From assembly GCA_026004415.1 (NCBI GenBank), contig BPJC01000002.1, forward strand, positions 149,718-213,717: a stretch of DNA of 64,000 bases, written 5' to 3'. Both the position numbers and the translations under genes were made by a program. Below are positions 8,515 to 17,877 of this stretch, piece after piece (position 1 is the stretch's first letter; every line of letters begins with the position of its first letter). The notes beneath the pieces are model-generated. The model saw only the letters and a program-made list of their open reading frames with translations, did no database searches and had not been told where the DNA came from. The stretch is from Patescibacteria group bacterium (lineage in GTDB: Bacteria > Patescibacteriota > Microgenomatia > UBA1406 > GWC2-37-13).

Positions 8515-8527
8515 CTGCTTAATAATT

Positions 8528-8601
8528 GGCCGTTTAGCTCAGCTGGTTAGAGCACCCCGCTTACATCGGGGAGGTCGGGGGTTCGAGTCCCTCAGCGGCC
8601 A
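8528..8601 (+). tRNA. tRNA-Val (anticodon TAC)
   Basis: Acceptor GGCCGTT/AGCGGCC (with a G-U), D-arm identical to the preceding tRNA, anticodon loop CTTACAT giving TAC, T-arm identical to the preceding tRNA. Reads GUA/GUG. It lies 13 nt after tRNA-Val(GAC), in the same transcript, and is nearly identical outside the acceptor and wobble positions. Confidence 0.95.
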
Positions 8602-8799
8602 CTGATGTTATAATAATTGTTTGATTCATAATATTTGCTGTTAATCTATAATTTTTTAACTCAACTGTTTTTTTAAAAACAAATTTTGCTTTTCCTTTAA
8701 TTACCATCACATTCTCTATTTTTTATGTTTTTAAATAATGTCGTAAATATTTAAAAACTTAATTGTACAATTGCATATATTTAATATAATTTTATTATT

Positions 8800-9480
8800 A
8801 TGATTAGACTTATATGTGGTGAAGATGAGGTTTCTGCTTATAATTATTTTTTGGACCTTAAAAATAAATTTAGAGCTAAAGGTTACAAGATTTATCAAGG
8901 TGATGCCACAAATTTTTTTCAGCTTGTTCAAAATTCTGTCTATTCTACTACTTTATTTGGCCAGAAAAATGCATTTTTCTTTGAGGATGTTACAAAAAAA
9001 CTTGGTAAAAATAAAGATTTTCTAAAGTCCCTTGAGTTTTTTAAAAGCTCTAAGACTGATTATTTGGTAATTTTGGATTTAGTTGATAAAAAAACAGCTT
9101 TGAGGTATGTTGATTCATCAGATGTCGTAAATTTTTCATTTCCTGATTCATTATGGAGTTTGCTTGACAGTTTTTCTCCTGCTAATAAAGATTTCTTTAT
9201 TGCTAAGTTTGATGAGGTTTGTAAAAATTCTGCTGTAGAACTGGTCTTTTTTATGTTGGCCAGGCGGTTGCGAGAATTGATCTCTGTTAAAGAACATCAA
9301 GTTGAAGGCATGCCCTATTGGTTGCAAAAGAAGTTGCAAAATCAAGCAAAGGACTGGAGCCTTGCTAAACTGTATAGTTTTATTGAACATTTTCATACAA
9401 TTGACTTGAGAATTAAGACTTCAGCAACACCTTACTCTTTAAAAGACTTGCTTGAGATAGTTTTATACTTTGGGCTTTAG
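8800..9480 (+). CDS. holA: DNA polymerase III delta subunit, short form
   Basis: 226 residues. The clamp-loader delta subunit opens the sliding clamp. It begins with the typical IRLICGEDEVSAYNYF strand-helix, has the TTLFGQKNAFFFEDV segment that matches the LF-x-x-x-R/K block of HolA, and a C-terminal helical domain with LARRLREL and a final KDLLEIVLYF. Known HolA proteins are about 330-340 residues, so this is a strongly shortened version. TATAAT (8785-8790) ends 9 nt before the ATG. Confidence 0.75.
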   Translation: MIRLICGEDEVSAYNYFLDLKNKFRAKGYKIYQGDATNFFQLVQNSVYSTTLFGQKNAFFFEDVTKKLGKNKDFLKSLEFFKSSKTDYLVILDLVDKKTALRYVDSSDVVNFSFPDSLWSLLDSFSPANKDFFIAKFDEVCKNSAVELVFFMLARRLRELISVKEHQVEGMPYWLQKKLQNQAKDWSLAKLYSFIEHFHTIDLRIKTSATPYSLKDLLEIVLYFGL

Positions 9481-9508
9481 TCTTAATTTTTGCCTAGAAA
9501 GATTTTAA

Positions 9509-10627
9509 ATGGCAATAAATCTGCTCTATGTAGGAAATTTTAAAAAAACTCTTGAATTTTTTAAGACTTATTGTATTATTCTAAACTCAAAAAATTTTTT
9601 TGTCATAAGTTTTGTAACCCGTCTAAATCGGCGGGATTTTAGTTTTATTGATCCAAAAAACCCAAAAACAACAGCAACAGAATTACGAATCGAATATAGA
9701 AAGTACGCTACTTTTCTTCTAAAAATTAGAGCTAAAGAAGAGCTTTTAAAGACTATTAGAACTTTGTCTAATAAAGGAATACTTTTTTCGTCTCGTCCCG
9801 AAATATCTGCTATAGCTGGTGTTGTTTGTTCTATTGAAGAATTCAATTTCTTAAAAGATATCTTCCCTAATAATTCAATATACTTTGGCATTCCATCTGA
9901 AGACAACTTTAATTCTATATATCCCATAATATATATTTGCCAGTGGGATGTCATCTTTTCTTCTCCACAAATGGTGGCAGCAAGTAGAGCTCTAAAACAT
10001 AATTTTGCCTCAGGGAAAATCTATTACTTAACAATAGATCAAAATCCCAATGTTAAAAACGGGAAACTTACAGAAATAGGAAAAGAAAAACTTTACAACT
10101 ACTTGCCTTATTCTTTCGACTATAACAATCATTTTTTTGTTCCAAAATTAGTTCTATCTTCTTTTGAAATTGGAAAAGATTATATATTGGTGTCAATTGA
10201 TCAAAACCGCTTTACTCATAGAGTATTCGATATAAAGGCAATAATTGAAATGTCTAAGTTTAATTTTCGTTTATGGGAAACTATATTCAATTCGATTCCA
10301 CCTGATCTAAAAGTTTTTTTATTAAATCTAACAGGAGATTATATTGATATCTTAGTCCCTTCATTTGCATTGAAAATTCTTCAATCGTTACTCATAAAAG
10401 AATTAAACGAGCAGCCGATAAAAGTAACTGCTGTTCCACTTAGTGAACAGAAACGCATAATTTGTAATACTTCATCTCCTGCTCCAGTTGTATTTTGTGT
10501 TTTTCCTTCTTTATCCAAGGAAATAGCCTTAACTGCTGAGTTGCAAAAATATCATCAGAAGAAAGTAAGAGCTATGAAATGGACTGCTGGAGTAATAGCT
10601 TTGCCTCAAGATCTCTATAAATACTAA
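9509..10627 (+). CDS. Unknown protein with composition unlike its neighbours
   Basis: 372 residues, family not recognised. It has no signal peptide or clear membrane helices and looks alpha/beta. It contains four cysteines and a basic C-terminus (KKVRAMKWTAGVIALPQDLYKY). Its coding strand is visibly richer in A and C than surrounding plus-strand genes, which are G+T-rich, and it is followed by 725 bp of decayed sequence. It starts 28 nt after holA with no obvious promoter or Shine-Dalgarno. The composition and the debris downstream suggest a transferred or fast-evolving gene; this is inference. Confidence 0.6.
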   Translation: MAINLLYVGNFKKTLEFFKTYCIILNSKNFFVISFVTRLNRRDFSFIDPKNPKTTATELRIEYRKYATFLLKIRAKEELLKTIRTLSNKGILFSSRPEISAIAGVVCSIEEFNFLKDIFPNNSIYFGIPSEDNFNSIYPIIYICQWDVIFSSPQMVAASRALKHNFASGKIYYLTIDQNPNVKNGKLTEIGKEKLYNYLPYSFDYNNHFFVPKLVLSSFEIGKDYILVSIDQNRFTHRVFDIKAIIEMSKFNFRLWETIFNSIPPDLKVFLLNLTGDYIDILVPSFALKILQSLLIKELNEQPIKVTAVPLSEQKRIICNTSSPAPVVFCVFPSLSKEIALTAELQKYHQKKVRAMKWTAGVIALPQDLYKY

Positions 10628-10672
10628 ATAATCCTAACTCCAATTTCAATCTCCTCTGGGCTTAAATATTAG

Positions 10673-11254
10673 AGAAACAATCAAACTTTTTATAAAATTT
10701 TGTATTCTAATTTTGATGAACCGGTTGAGATTTATTTTAATGTAAAAAGACAAGCCTCATCAGATAAGTTGTTTGCCTTATGGGATTGAAAAATAGAAAA
10801 CAATATGAAAATGCAAGATGTTTAGTTGGGTAATCAACTGAGCACTAATTCAATAAAAAATGTTATACAAAGGTTCAAATATCTCATTTGATTGCATAAA
10901 TTTCTCCTTAAGTGTTCTGTTAGATCTATCATTAATAGAATTATCCTTAGGTATTTTACTTTTGTTTATATATGAGTTGTTTGTAGTCTTTTGCAAGTTT
11001 ACTTAAAGTATTTAGCAAATTCTGATTTGTTATTTGTTTATACTTTCTTTATTTTTTACCAACAGCCATTGCTAACCTTAGAAAAATCAAGAGTAATTAA
11101 GGCTGATTTTCTTTTATATACCTTAGTAAAATTATATCTTTTTCTTATACTTAATTATTGTAATTTACGCCTTTTACTCCAAAAATTAAATCAAAAACTT
11201 CAGTATTCAAAAAAAATTGTTTGTCTTTTGACAAACTTTCTTATCTGTCTGTAA
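10673..11254 (+). pseudogene. Decayed reading frame, family unknown
   Basis: A single frame of about 194 codons is interrupted by only four stops: TGA 10787, TAG 10823, TGA 10889, TGA 10973. At this base composition many more stops would be expected by chance. The first part reads like protein (SNFDEPVEIYFNVKRQASS, then DKLFALWD). The last 87 codons are a stop-free, Leu/Phe-rich tail that would look like a gene on its own. I interpret the block as a dead gene. The rest of the 10628-11352 gap shows nothing else. Confidence 0.35.
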
Positions 11255-11352
11255 CTATGTAGGAGAATAATATTAACTTAATTTGACTTGATTTTTTTTA
11301 TAACTTTGTTTAAAGTATGATAAAGTAATATTAAAAATTATTTTATAAAACT

Positions 11353-12766
11353 ATGATAAATCCTGCAATTTTTAAGGCTTATGATATAAGAGGTGTTTAT
11401 AACAAAGATTTTGCTGTTGAAGATGTTGCAAAGATTATTAGAGGTATTTATAAATTTTTTTCAGATTACTTCGGCAGACAAGAATTGGTTATTAACCTTG
11501 GTAGAGATATGCGCAAATCTTCTCCTGAGATTTATGAATCTGCCTTAAATACTTTGCTCAAATATCCGGTTAAAGTAATTGATTTGGACCTCTGCTCTAC
11601 TCCAGCTTTTTATTACTCTGTTTTAAAATTTTCTGCTGATGCAGGTATCCAAATAACTGCATCTCATAATCCTGGAGAATACAATGGCATTAAATTTGTT
11701 ATGAGAAAAGACGATAGGATTGTTAAAGTTTCAGGAGCTTTTGGTATGGATCAGGTTAAAGAGAATGTTTTGTCAGAGAGTTTTGTGTCGTATCAGGAAA
11801 AATCAGGTCAACAAGAAAGTCATCATAACTTTGACAATGTCTATGTTGATGATACTGTAGCTTATATGGGCAATCCTGTTTATAAAGGAAAGTATAAAAT
11901 TGCTGTTGATTCTGCCAATGCTATGGGAATTTTGTATCTTAAACCATTTTTTGAAAAGTACAGCCAGAACTTTGAGGTTTCATATATCAATCAGGAGCTT
12001 GATGGCAGTTTCTCCAGCTCATTTGGCTGATCCATTGGTAGCTGAGAATTTAAAACAGTTGCAAGATCTGGTAACACAACAATCTGCTGATTTAGGAATA
12101 GCTCCAGATGGAGATGGAGACAGAATCTTTTTTGTAGATGATAAACGCAATATAATCAATCCAACCTTAGTAACTGCTTTAATCTCAGATTATGCTTTTG
12201 CTATGGGTAGATCTGATTCTGTAGTTGTAGATGTTAGATATACTGGCAATGTAGAACATATATGCGGCAAGTATAATAAAAAACTGCATTTAGTTAGAGT
12301 AGGACATTCTTTTATTACTGAAAAGGTTAATGCTGAAAAGTCTTATTTTGCTGGAGAGTCGTCTGGTCATTATTATTTTTATGACTTTGGGGGAGCAGAA
12401 AACTCTTTGTTGGTTTTGATGTTTTTGCTTAAGGCTTTAGATGAAAAAAAACAGCCAATATCTGAGATAATGTCTTCATATCTTGCCAGTTTTGAGTCTG
12501 GCGAACATAACTTTGTTTTACCAAAAGATCTAACTGCTGAACAGCTTTTTGCCAGGTTAAAAGAAAAGTATAGTCAGGCTCGTTTGGTTGAGATAGACGG
12601 CTTTACAGCTGAATTTGATGATTGGAGATTTAATTTTAGATCATCAAATACAGAACCATTGGTAAGGCTTAATCTCGAAGCTAAATCTAAGAGTTTAATG
12701 TTGCAAAAACTTAATGAATTACGGGATTATCTGTTGGCAGAAGGTCTTAAGCCAAAGGAAGAATAA
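11353..12766 (+). CDS. manB: Phosphomannomutase/phosphoglucomutase, broken by one nucleotide
   Basis: Alpha-D-phosphohexomutase, interconverting hexose 1- and 6-phosphates for envelope sugar synthesis. All four active-site blocks are present but split over two frames. TASHNPGEYNG (phosphoserine loop) is in the first frame. DGDGDR (metal), GESSGHYYF (sugar) and RSSNTEPLVR (phosphate) are in the second. One extra nucleotide near 12012-12013 shifts the frame after ELDGSF, and the first frame stops at 12028-12030. Removing it gives 470 residues, the normal length. The conserved motifs on both sides argue that the gene was intact until very recently, or that the break is a sequence error or is bypassed. 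TATAAA lies 3 nt before the ATG; AT-rich sequence makes the promoter uncertain. Confidence 0.85.
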
Positions 12767-12799
12767 ATCAATTAGATTAGTCTGACAGTAAAAATAAGG

Positions 12800-12805
12800 T
12801 ATAAT
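12800..12805 (+). promoter_or_regulatory. -10 element 7 nt before the next ATG
   Basis: TATAAT with a 7-nt gap to the ATG at 12813. The preceding gene ends only 46 bp upstream, so this gene has its own start of transcription at the start codon. Confidence 0.6.
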
Positions 12806-12812
12806 ATATTGC

Positions 12813-14432
12813 ATGTCTAGTTCTGATTCAAGCAGTATTAAGCTGTCTGTTTATACTAAGGCTTTGGTTGAGCTTTTAAGGAGTATTAAACCAAAACCAA
12901 AAGCAGATGAGCTGTCTAAGGTAGAGGTGTCATCTACAGCGTCTTTTTTCGGCTTGTTTTATGAAAAACTTAGAAATTCTATAGAGTATAAAGAACAGAA
13001 TCTTATACGACGGTCAGCTATTGAAAGGATACTTAAAAGACGATTAGCTTTAAATCCTACAGGAAAAGACGAGGCAGAAAATCTTATTCGTGAGCTGTTG
13101 TGGGCTAGATATTTTACACCTGGTTCTTTAACTTATTCTGATATTGTTAATGTTCAAGCATTGCTTGATAAATATCTTAACTTTTATCGAAAGACTGCCA
13201 GAGGAAAATCTAGACAGGATAAGATTTTATTGTCTGATTTTATTATGTCTTTGTTAAGCTGTGAGATAGAAGAGAATTTAGCTCCAGAAGAATCATTAAA
13301 GCAAGAATATTTTAATTACTTTGTATTTCAGGTTTTAAAAGGAAGAATTAAGTTTCAAGATTTGCAAGACGAGTCTTTGCAGGAGATTTATATATTTGCC
13401 GCAGTGGATAAAACCTACTCTAAATCAGACAAACATTATATGCGTTATCATATATTTAAACTACTGCATAACAAATTTGGAGATTTGCAAGAATCTGAGT
13501 TAAACAGTTTATCTTTTAAATTTTTAAAAGAGATAAAACTGATTGATTCAGCAGTAGTTAATCCTTATCTTGATCAGTTGTCTAAATTTGTTAAACTTGA
13601 TCGTCCAGCTTTTTATATTCTTCAGGATATTATAAATAATAATTTAAAAAAGATTGAGGATATACTTTCAAACGAATCTCTACTTAAAGAGAAGGTTGTG
13701 GAAACTTGTAATTTAAGGTATGAACAGAGTCAAAAACGGTTATCATCTGCGGCGTTTAAGAGTTTAATCTATGTTTTTGTGACTAAAATGTTATTTGCCT
13801 TAATTTTAGAGTTTCCTTTGTCTGCTTTTATTTATGGTCAGGTTGAGTATTTTTCTATAATAATAAACTCTCTATTTCCTCCTACTCTGCTTTATATAAT
13901 CGTAAGTTTAACTAGTGTCCCTGGTGATGATAATACCGAGAAAATATATGAAAGAATTGTTGAGATTATAAATGAAGATGAAAGCTATGAAAAAGCTAAA
14001 GTTTTTGTTACCAAAAGACCAAAAGAAAAAAGACCAATTTTGAAGATTGGGTTTAGTATCTTTTATTCATTAACTTTTTTGATAGTATTATTGTTAATCT
14101 CTGATCTATTGGATTTTTTTAATTTTAATTTGATTAGTAAATCTTTGTTTGTGTTTTTTGTGAGCGTGGTCAGTTTCTTTGCCTATAGAGTTAGAGGCAT
14201 AGCCAACGAGTATCGGATTATTTACAAAAGACCTATACTACAGCCAATTATTGATTTCTTTTCAATGCCTATTTTGTCTTTAGGTAAGTTTTTTAGCCAG
14301 GAAATAGGCAGGTTGAATGTTTTTATAATAATCTTTGATTTTTTAATTGAAGCGCCATTTAAACTGTTAGTTGAGATTATTGAAGAATGGGTTAGGTTTG
14401 TTCGTAGCAAGAAAGAAGAGATCGTCTCATAA
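12813..14432 (+). CDS. Large membrane protein, unknown
   Basis: 539 residues, not recognised. Residues 1-320 are soluble, helical and charged. Four hydrophobic segments follow at about 325-350, 355-375, 410-435 and 440-460, separated by a charged loop rich in E and K (about 375-408). A final amphipathic stretch is present with a basic-acidic end. The cytosolic N-terminal domain may be a helical repeat. It stands between a sugar phosphomutase and a convergent SAM-hydrolase-like gene and has its own promoter, so context gives no function. Confidence 0.6.
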   Translation: MSSSDSSSIKLSVYTKALVELLRSIKPKPKADELSKVEVSSTASFFGLFYEKLRNSIEYKEQNLIRRSAIERILKRRLALNPTGKDEAENLIRELLWARYFTPGSLTYSDIVNVQALLDKYLNFYRKTARGKSRQDKILLSDFIMSLLSCEIEENLAPEESLKQEYFNYFVFQVLKGRIKFQDLQDESLQEIYIFAAVDKTYSKSDKHYMRYHIFKLLHNKFGDLQESELNSLSFKFLKEIKLIDSAVVNPYLDQLSKFVKLDRPAFYILQDIINNNLKKIEDILSNESLLKEKVVETCNLRYEQSQKRLSSAAFKSLIYVFVTKMLFALILEFPLSAFIYGQVEYFSIIINSLFPPTLLYIIVSLTSVPGDDNTEKIYERIVEIINEDESYEKAKVFVTKRPKEKRPILKIGFSIFYSLTFLIVLLLISDLLDFFNFNLISKSLFVFFVSVVSFFAYRVRGIANEYRIIYKRPILQPIIDFFSMPILSLGKFFSQEIGRLNVFIIIFDFLIEAPFKLLVEIIEEWVRFVRSKKEEIVS

Positions 14433-14437
14433 AAGAT

Positions 14438-15262
14438 TTATTTTATAATAATCTCATCTCCTGGAGATGGATATTTAAAGATACTTGCCGCGTTATTGGT
14501 TGTATCTGTTTTGTCAAAATCCAGTCTAACAGCGATCTCCAAAAATGGATTGTCTGGTTTTCCTGAAGATCCAGGAAAAATAACTAATTTGTTTGGTTCT
14601 TGACCAAACATATTGTCTGTAAAAACAGCTTTTTGTTTTATGCCGTTAATAATAACTGTAATCTCTTCGTTTAGATTGGCTTTTCCTTTAAAATCATCAA
14701 GCGTTATTGTTGTTTTAATATTGCCGTAGTTATCTATATGTCCTACTTTAAAGCCTCTTGTTTCTGGTATGTTATTTATATCAATTTCTTCAAGTTCAAG
14801 ATCTTGTTCTTGGCTTTCTAATAATGCGGAAATAATTCTTGGGTAATTGTCTCTAGACCTAAACTGACTTCCTTTGTCAAGGGGTTGATAATAAAATAAT
14901 CTCTTAATTTTGTTTTTTATCAATGAAAATGAATAGCCTGCGTTAGGACCTATAACATAGCATCCAGAGATTAAAAGAGCGATTACACCTTTGGCTCCAT
15001 GACTTAATCTTACTCCTGTTTCAGTATGGTTTCTTGGGTCTGTGTTTACAAAAAATACAGTGTTTTGAGGATTGCCATATCTTTCTACTGTATTGCTTAA
15101 CTGAAGCAGTAAAAAACCTGTATGAAATGTTGAGGGTTGTGAATGCACAAAACTTATATCTGCAGATTTGTCAGTGTCTAAAAATCCGTTTATAGCAATT
15201 TTAACCTCTGATTGCGCCAGTGTGTCCTCTGCCCAGTCTGCAATTACTATAAGTTTTTTCAT
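14438..15262 (-). CDS. SAM hydroxide adenosyltransferase (DUF62) family protein
   Basis: 274 residues. The family splits S-adenosylmethionine to adenosine and methionine using water. Recognisable blocks are VNTDPR near residue 72 (VDPG in the family), GPNAGYSFSLI near 106 (GPDNG), FRSRDNYPRI near 133, VGHIDNYGNIKTTI near 172 (IDxFGNxxTN), and a C-terminal region with NPFLEIAV and NNAASIF. Several catalytic positions differ from the usual form, so activity is uncertain. It follows chorismate mutase with a 7-nt gap, in the same operon. Confidence 0.65.
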   Translation of the reverse strand: MKKLIVIADWAEDTLAQSEVKIAINGFLDTDKSADISFVHSQPSTFHTGFLLLQLSNTVERYGNPQNTVFFVNTDPRNHTETGVRLSHGAKGVIALLISGCYVIGPNAGYSFSLIKNKIKRLFYYQPLDKGSQFRSRDNYPRIISALLESQEQDLELEEIDINNIPETRGFKVGHIDNYGNIKTTITLDDFKGKANLNEEITVIINGIKQKAVFTDNMFGQEPNKLVIFPGSSGKPDNPFLEIAVRLDFDKTDTTNNAASIFKYPSPGDEIIIK

Positions 15263-15269
15263 ATTGATT

Positions 15270-15566
15270 TTAGGTTTGAGTTAAACTGTGTCTTTTGATT
15301 TGTTTGTGTTCTGACACAACTTGTTTAAATATTAATCTGTAAAGTTTTTGTATAAATTCTTGATCGATTTTAAACTCTTTAGCAAGTGTCGCAAGCTGTT
15401 GCAATTTCTCGTTTTCTCTATTTTTATCTTGTTCTGGCAAATTCTTTTCAGCTTTTAATTTTCCTATCTGTCTTGTTATATTAAATCTTTGGTTTAAAAC
15501 TTTAAGTAGTTTTTCATCTATCTTGTCTAGTTTTGATCTTAAACTCATTAACTCAGTTTTTTTCAT
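15270..15566 (-). CDS. Chorismate mutase, AroQ type
   Basis: 98 residues, the right size for a one-domain AroQ chorismate mutase, which makes prephenate from chorismate for Phe/Tyr. Helix 1 has LRSKLDKIDEKLLKVLNQR, helix 2 has IGKLKAEKNLPEQDKNRE with the conserved K, D and RE, and helix 3 has FIQKLYRLIFKQVVSEH. It links functionally to aroC, aroK, aroA and aroB at 49-55 kb. TATAAT on the minus strand (15575-15580) is 8 nt from the ATG. Confidence 0.85.
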   Translation of the reverse strand: MKKTELMSLRSKLDKIDEKLLKVLNQRFNITRQIGKLKAEKNLPEQDKNRENEKLQQLATLAKEFKIDQEFIQKLYRLIFKQVVSEHKQIKRHSLTQT

Positions 15567-15672
15567 AGTTTAAAATTATACAGTATAATTTTTAGTTTTT
15601 AATTTTAAGTTGACAAAACTTTAAAGTTTTAAGTATTGCCATTGATAATCTGTTATTATAAATATTATATCT

Positions 15673-16299
15673 ATGAAAAATTGGTTGAATATCTTTTATT
15701 TAAAAAAAGTTACATTTAAACAGATTGTGTTTTTGAGCTTAATCTTTGTTTTTTTAGTTTTGTTAAATATTAACTTTATTGTTTTGGCAAACACAGCCTC
15801 TTTAAAAGATAAAAAAATTAGGGATTTGGTTTATGAGTTCGGAGATATAAATTATGATAATGCTGAGTATTATAATTTGTCGTTAAAATCTGATTTTTCT
15901 TTGTTTGATGCCAGATCTGCTAATCTCAAGAAATTTATCCGAAAGTATTACCCTGAATCTCCTCTGTATGATTTAAGCGACAAGATCGTTGAGATTTCAG
16001 ATAAGTACGGGCTTGATTATAGACTTTTGGTGGCTATTGCTATGCAAGAATCTAATCTCTGCAAAAGAATTCCTGTTGATTCTCATAATTGTTGGGGTTG
16101 GGGTATTTATGGAGATACCGTTACTCGATTTTCAAGTTATGAAGAAGGTCTAGAGACTGTTGCAAGAGGGTTGAAACTTAATTATGTTGATAAAGGTTAT
16201 AATACTATTTACTCAATTATGAGAAAGTATAATCCTTCGTCTAATGGTAGCTGGGGTAATGCAGTTTTAAAATTTTTCTTGGTTTTGGAAAACCTTTAA
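15673..16299 (+). CDS. Membrane-anchored lysozyme-like (SLT/glucosaminidase) protein
   Basis: 208 residues. A hydrophobic helix at about residues 20-40 with a preceding basic segment acts as signal peptide or anchor (VLANTAS follows). The C-terminal domain has the lysozyme-fold layout: the catalytic glutamate in LLVAIAMQESN, then HNCWGWGIYGD, then FSSYEEGLETVARGL. Two cysteines (LCKR and NCWG) could pair. Probable muramidase cutting peptidoglycan outside the cell. A second protein of the same general type lies at 17878-18429. Confidence 0.7.
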   Translation: MKNWLNIFYLKKVTFKQIVFLSLIFVFLVLLNINFIVLANTASLKDKKIRDLVYEFGDINYDNAEYYNLSLKSDFSLFDARSANLKKFIRKYYPESPLYDLSDKIVEISDKYGLDYRLLVAIAMQESNLCKRIPVDSHNCWGWGIYGDTVTRFSSYEEGLETVARGLKLNYVDKGYNTIYSIMRKYNPSSNGSWGNAVLKFFLVLENL

Positions 16300-16970
16300 T
16301 TGCTTCCTGTTGCAGTAATCAAATCCTCTGAAGTAACAGAGCTTTTCTTTTTCTTCTTTTTAAGTGGTAAGAACAAGGAACCTCTTTTTTGCATTTTTCC
16401 TTTAAATAAAAGCAACCAACTTCTTGATTCAGCGGCTTTTTGTCTTAAATCTCTAATTAAACTAAGCAAAAACTCAAAAAAACTTATGTCATACTGTCCT
16501 AGTTTTTGTTCTCTTTGGTTGAGTGTAACTTTGGCGATATTCTCAACCTCTGCGTTTATAGAATCTGTTGTTTTTCTGAAAGCTTCAATTTCTTGTCTGA
16601 TGCGTTCAAGTATTTGCTGAATTCTTTGAGGGACCTCGTATTTTTCATGATATTCATAGGCTGAAAATAAATGTATTGCTCCTTCGTTGGGTCTTAATCT
16701 AACCTTGTTTTCAAACCTTGATATAGGTTGTTTTGTTTGTTCTAACAGGTTTCTTTCTTCAACATTGGTTTTTTTGGTTGCTTGTTGTTTTTCAGTTGTT
16801 TCTTTTGTTTTTGAGGTATTGGGCGTTATTAAACCTAAGAGTTCAAAGAAAATACTGCCACCAATATTGGCAAACTCGTTTGCTGTTTGTTTCACAGTAT
16901 CAACAGCAAGTTCTTTTACTTGTTCAATACCTGATGAATATGTTTGGGATTGGCTTTTAACTTTTGACAT
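16296..16970 (-). CDS. Conserved coiled-coil/helical protein, unknown
   Basis: 224 residues, highly charged and mostly helical. It has a polar N-terminus, a Gly/Ile-rich patch near 35 (NIGGSIFFELLGLITP), a probable coiled coil at about 120-165 (RIQQILERIRQEIEAFRK), then a helical segment and a basic tail with a run of lysines. There is no signal peptide. I recall similar proteins (DUF5660-like) in CPR genomes but cannot verify this. It overlaps the convergent lysozyme-like gene by 4 nt at its 3' end. A TATAAA is 10 nt before the ATG. Confidence 0.55.
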   Translation of the reverse strand: MSKVKSQSQTYSSGIEQVKELAVDTVKQTANEFANIGGSIFFELLGLITPNTSKTKETTEKQQATKKTNVEERNLLEQTKQPISRFENKVRLRPNEGAIHLFSAYEYHEKYEVPQRIQQILERIRQEIEAFRKTTDSINAEVENIAKVTLNQREQKLGQYDISFFEFLLSLIRDLRQKAAESRSWLLLFKGKMQKRGSLFLPLKKKKKKSSVTSEDLITATGSN

Positions 16971-16998
16971 TGTCGCCTTTTTTATAGGCTGTATTTTA

Positions 16999-17871
16999 CT
17001 ATAAGTTTGTCAAATATTCAAGTGTTTTTTGTTTTCTTAGACTTGCGGCATAGTAGTACAGCATTTCCTGTTGTTGCTTTTCCTTTTCAGGAGTATCTAT
17101 TTTTAAGAGTTTTTTAACCTCTTCAAGGTCAACTGTAATATTTTCTTTATCTGCTATTTCTGCTAAAAGCAGTTCTATTTTATAGGCTGTTTTTATCTCA
17201 TCAGCATATTTTTGCTTTAGCTCTTCTGCTGTTGTTTGTTTACTGGAGAGGTATTCTTCAAATTTCATTCCAGCTTTTCTGATATCATCGACTAAATCAG
17301 CTATTCTGTTCTTAACTTGCCTGTCTATAAAGATTTGAGAGATTGAAAGTTTGGTTTTTTCAATTAGTGCGTCAAGAATTTTATTCAGATACTTTTGTTT
17401 TTTTTCTTCCTCTTTTTCTTTGTTTTCAGATTCTTTTCCAGGTAGCCAGATTTCATCTTTTTTAGCCTCTTTTTTTATCTCTTCAACTATTTTTTTATAA
17501 TCTGGTAATTTTATTGTAGGTGTTTGGATCACTATTAGTTTAAACTTCCAGTCTTTATCAAAGCCAATGTCTAAGTCTTCAATTATTGGTTCTGCAAATG
17601 GTCTAAGATTATCTTTTTTTACTAAATCAACATAAACATCTGAAAAAATTATTCTGGCAACCTCATTTATAAGTTTTTCTTGAGGTATGTTTTTCCTGGC
17701 TATTTCGTCTGGTATTTTGTTTCCATCTCTGAATCCTGGAATTTTAAGATCTTTCTTAAGGTTAGAGACAGCTTTGTTTTCTGCTTTTTTAACCTCTTTT
17801 TTAGTTACTGAAACTTTATAAATTTTTTCAGTATCTTGGGATTTTTCAGTTTTTGCTGTGTAATTTACCAT
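16999..17871 (-). CDS. tig: Trigger factor lacking the PPIase domain
   Basis: 290 residues, compared with about 430 in E. coli. The N-terminal ribosome-binding domain is intact, with the signature PGFRDGNKIP (GFRxGxxP) near residue 45. After LPDYKK near 120 the sequence passes through a short K/E-rich linker straight into the C-terminal chaperone arms (ALIEKTKLSISQIFIDRQV). The FKBP-type prolyl isomerase domain that normally sits between them is absent. It should still hold nascent chains at the ribosome exit. A TACAAT element ends 8 nt before the ATG. Confidence 0.85.
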   Translation of the reverse strand: MVNYTAKTEKSQDTEKIYKVSVTKKEVKKAENKAVSNLKKDLKIPGFRDGNKIPDEIARKNIPQEKLINEVARIIFSDVYVDLVKKDNLRPFAEPIIEDLDIGFDKDWKFKLIVIQTPTIKLPDYKKIVEEIKKEAKKDEIWLPGKESENKEKEEEKKQKYLNKILDALIEKTKLSISQIFIDRQVKNRIADLVDDIRKAGMKFEEYLSSKQTTAEELKQKYADEIKTAYKIELLLAEIADKENITVDLEEVKKLLKIDTPEKEKQQQEMLYYYAASLRKQKTLEYLTNL

Positions 17872-17877
17872 ACTTGA

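Noticed and set aside
10991..11254. A separate 87-codon Leu/Phe-rich gene
   Set aside because: It is in phase with the decayed frame that starts at 10673 and lacks a convincing start or promoter; treated as part of the pseudogene.
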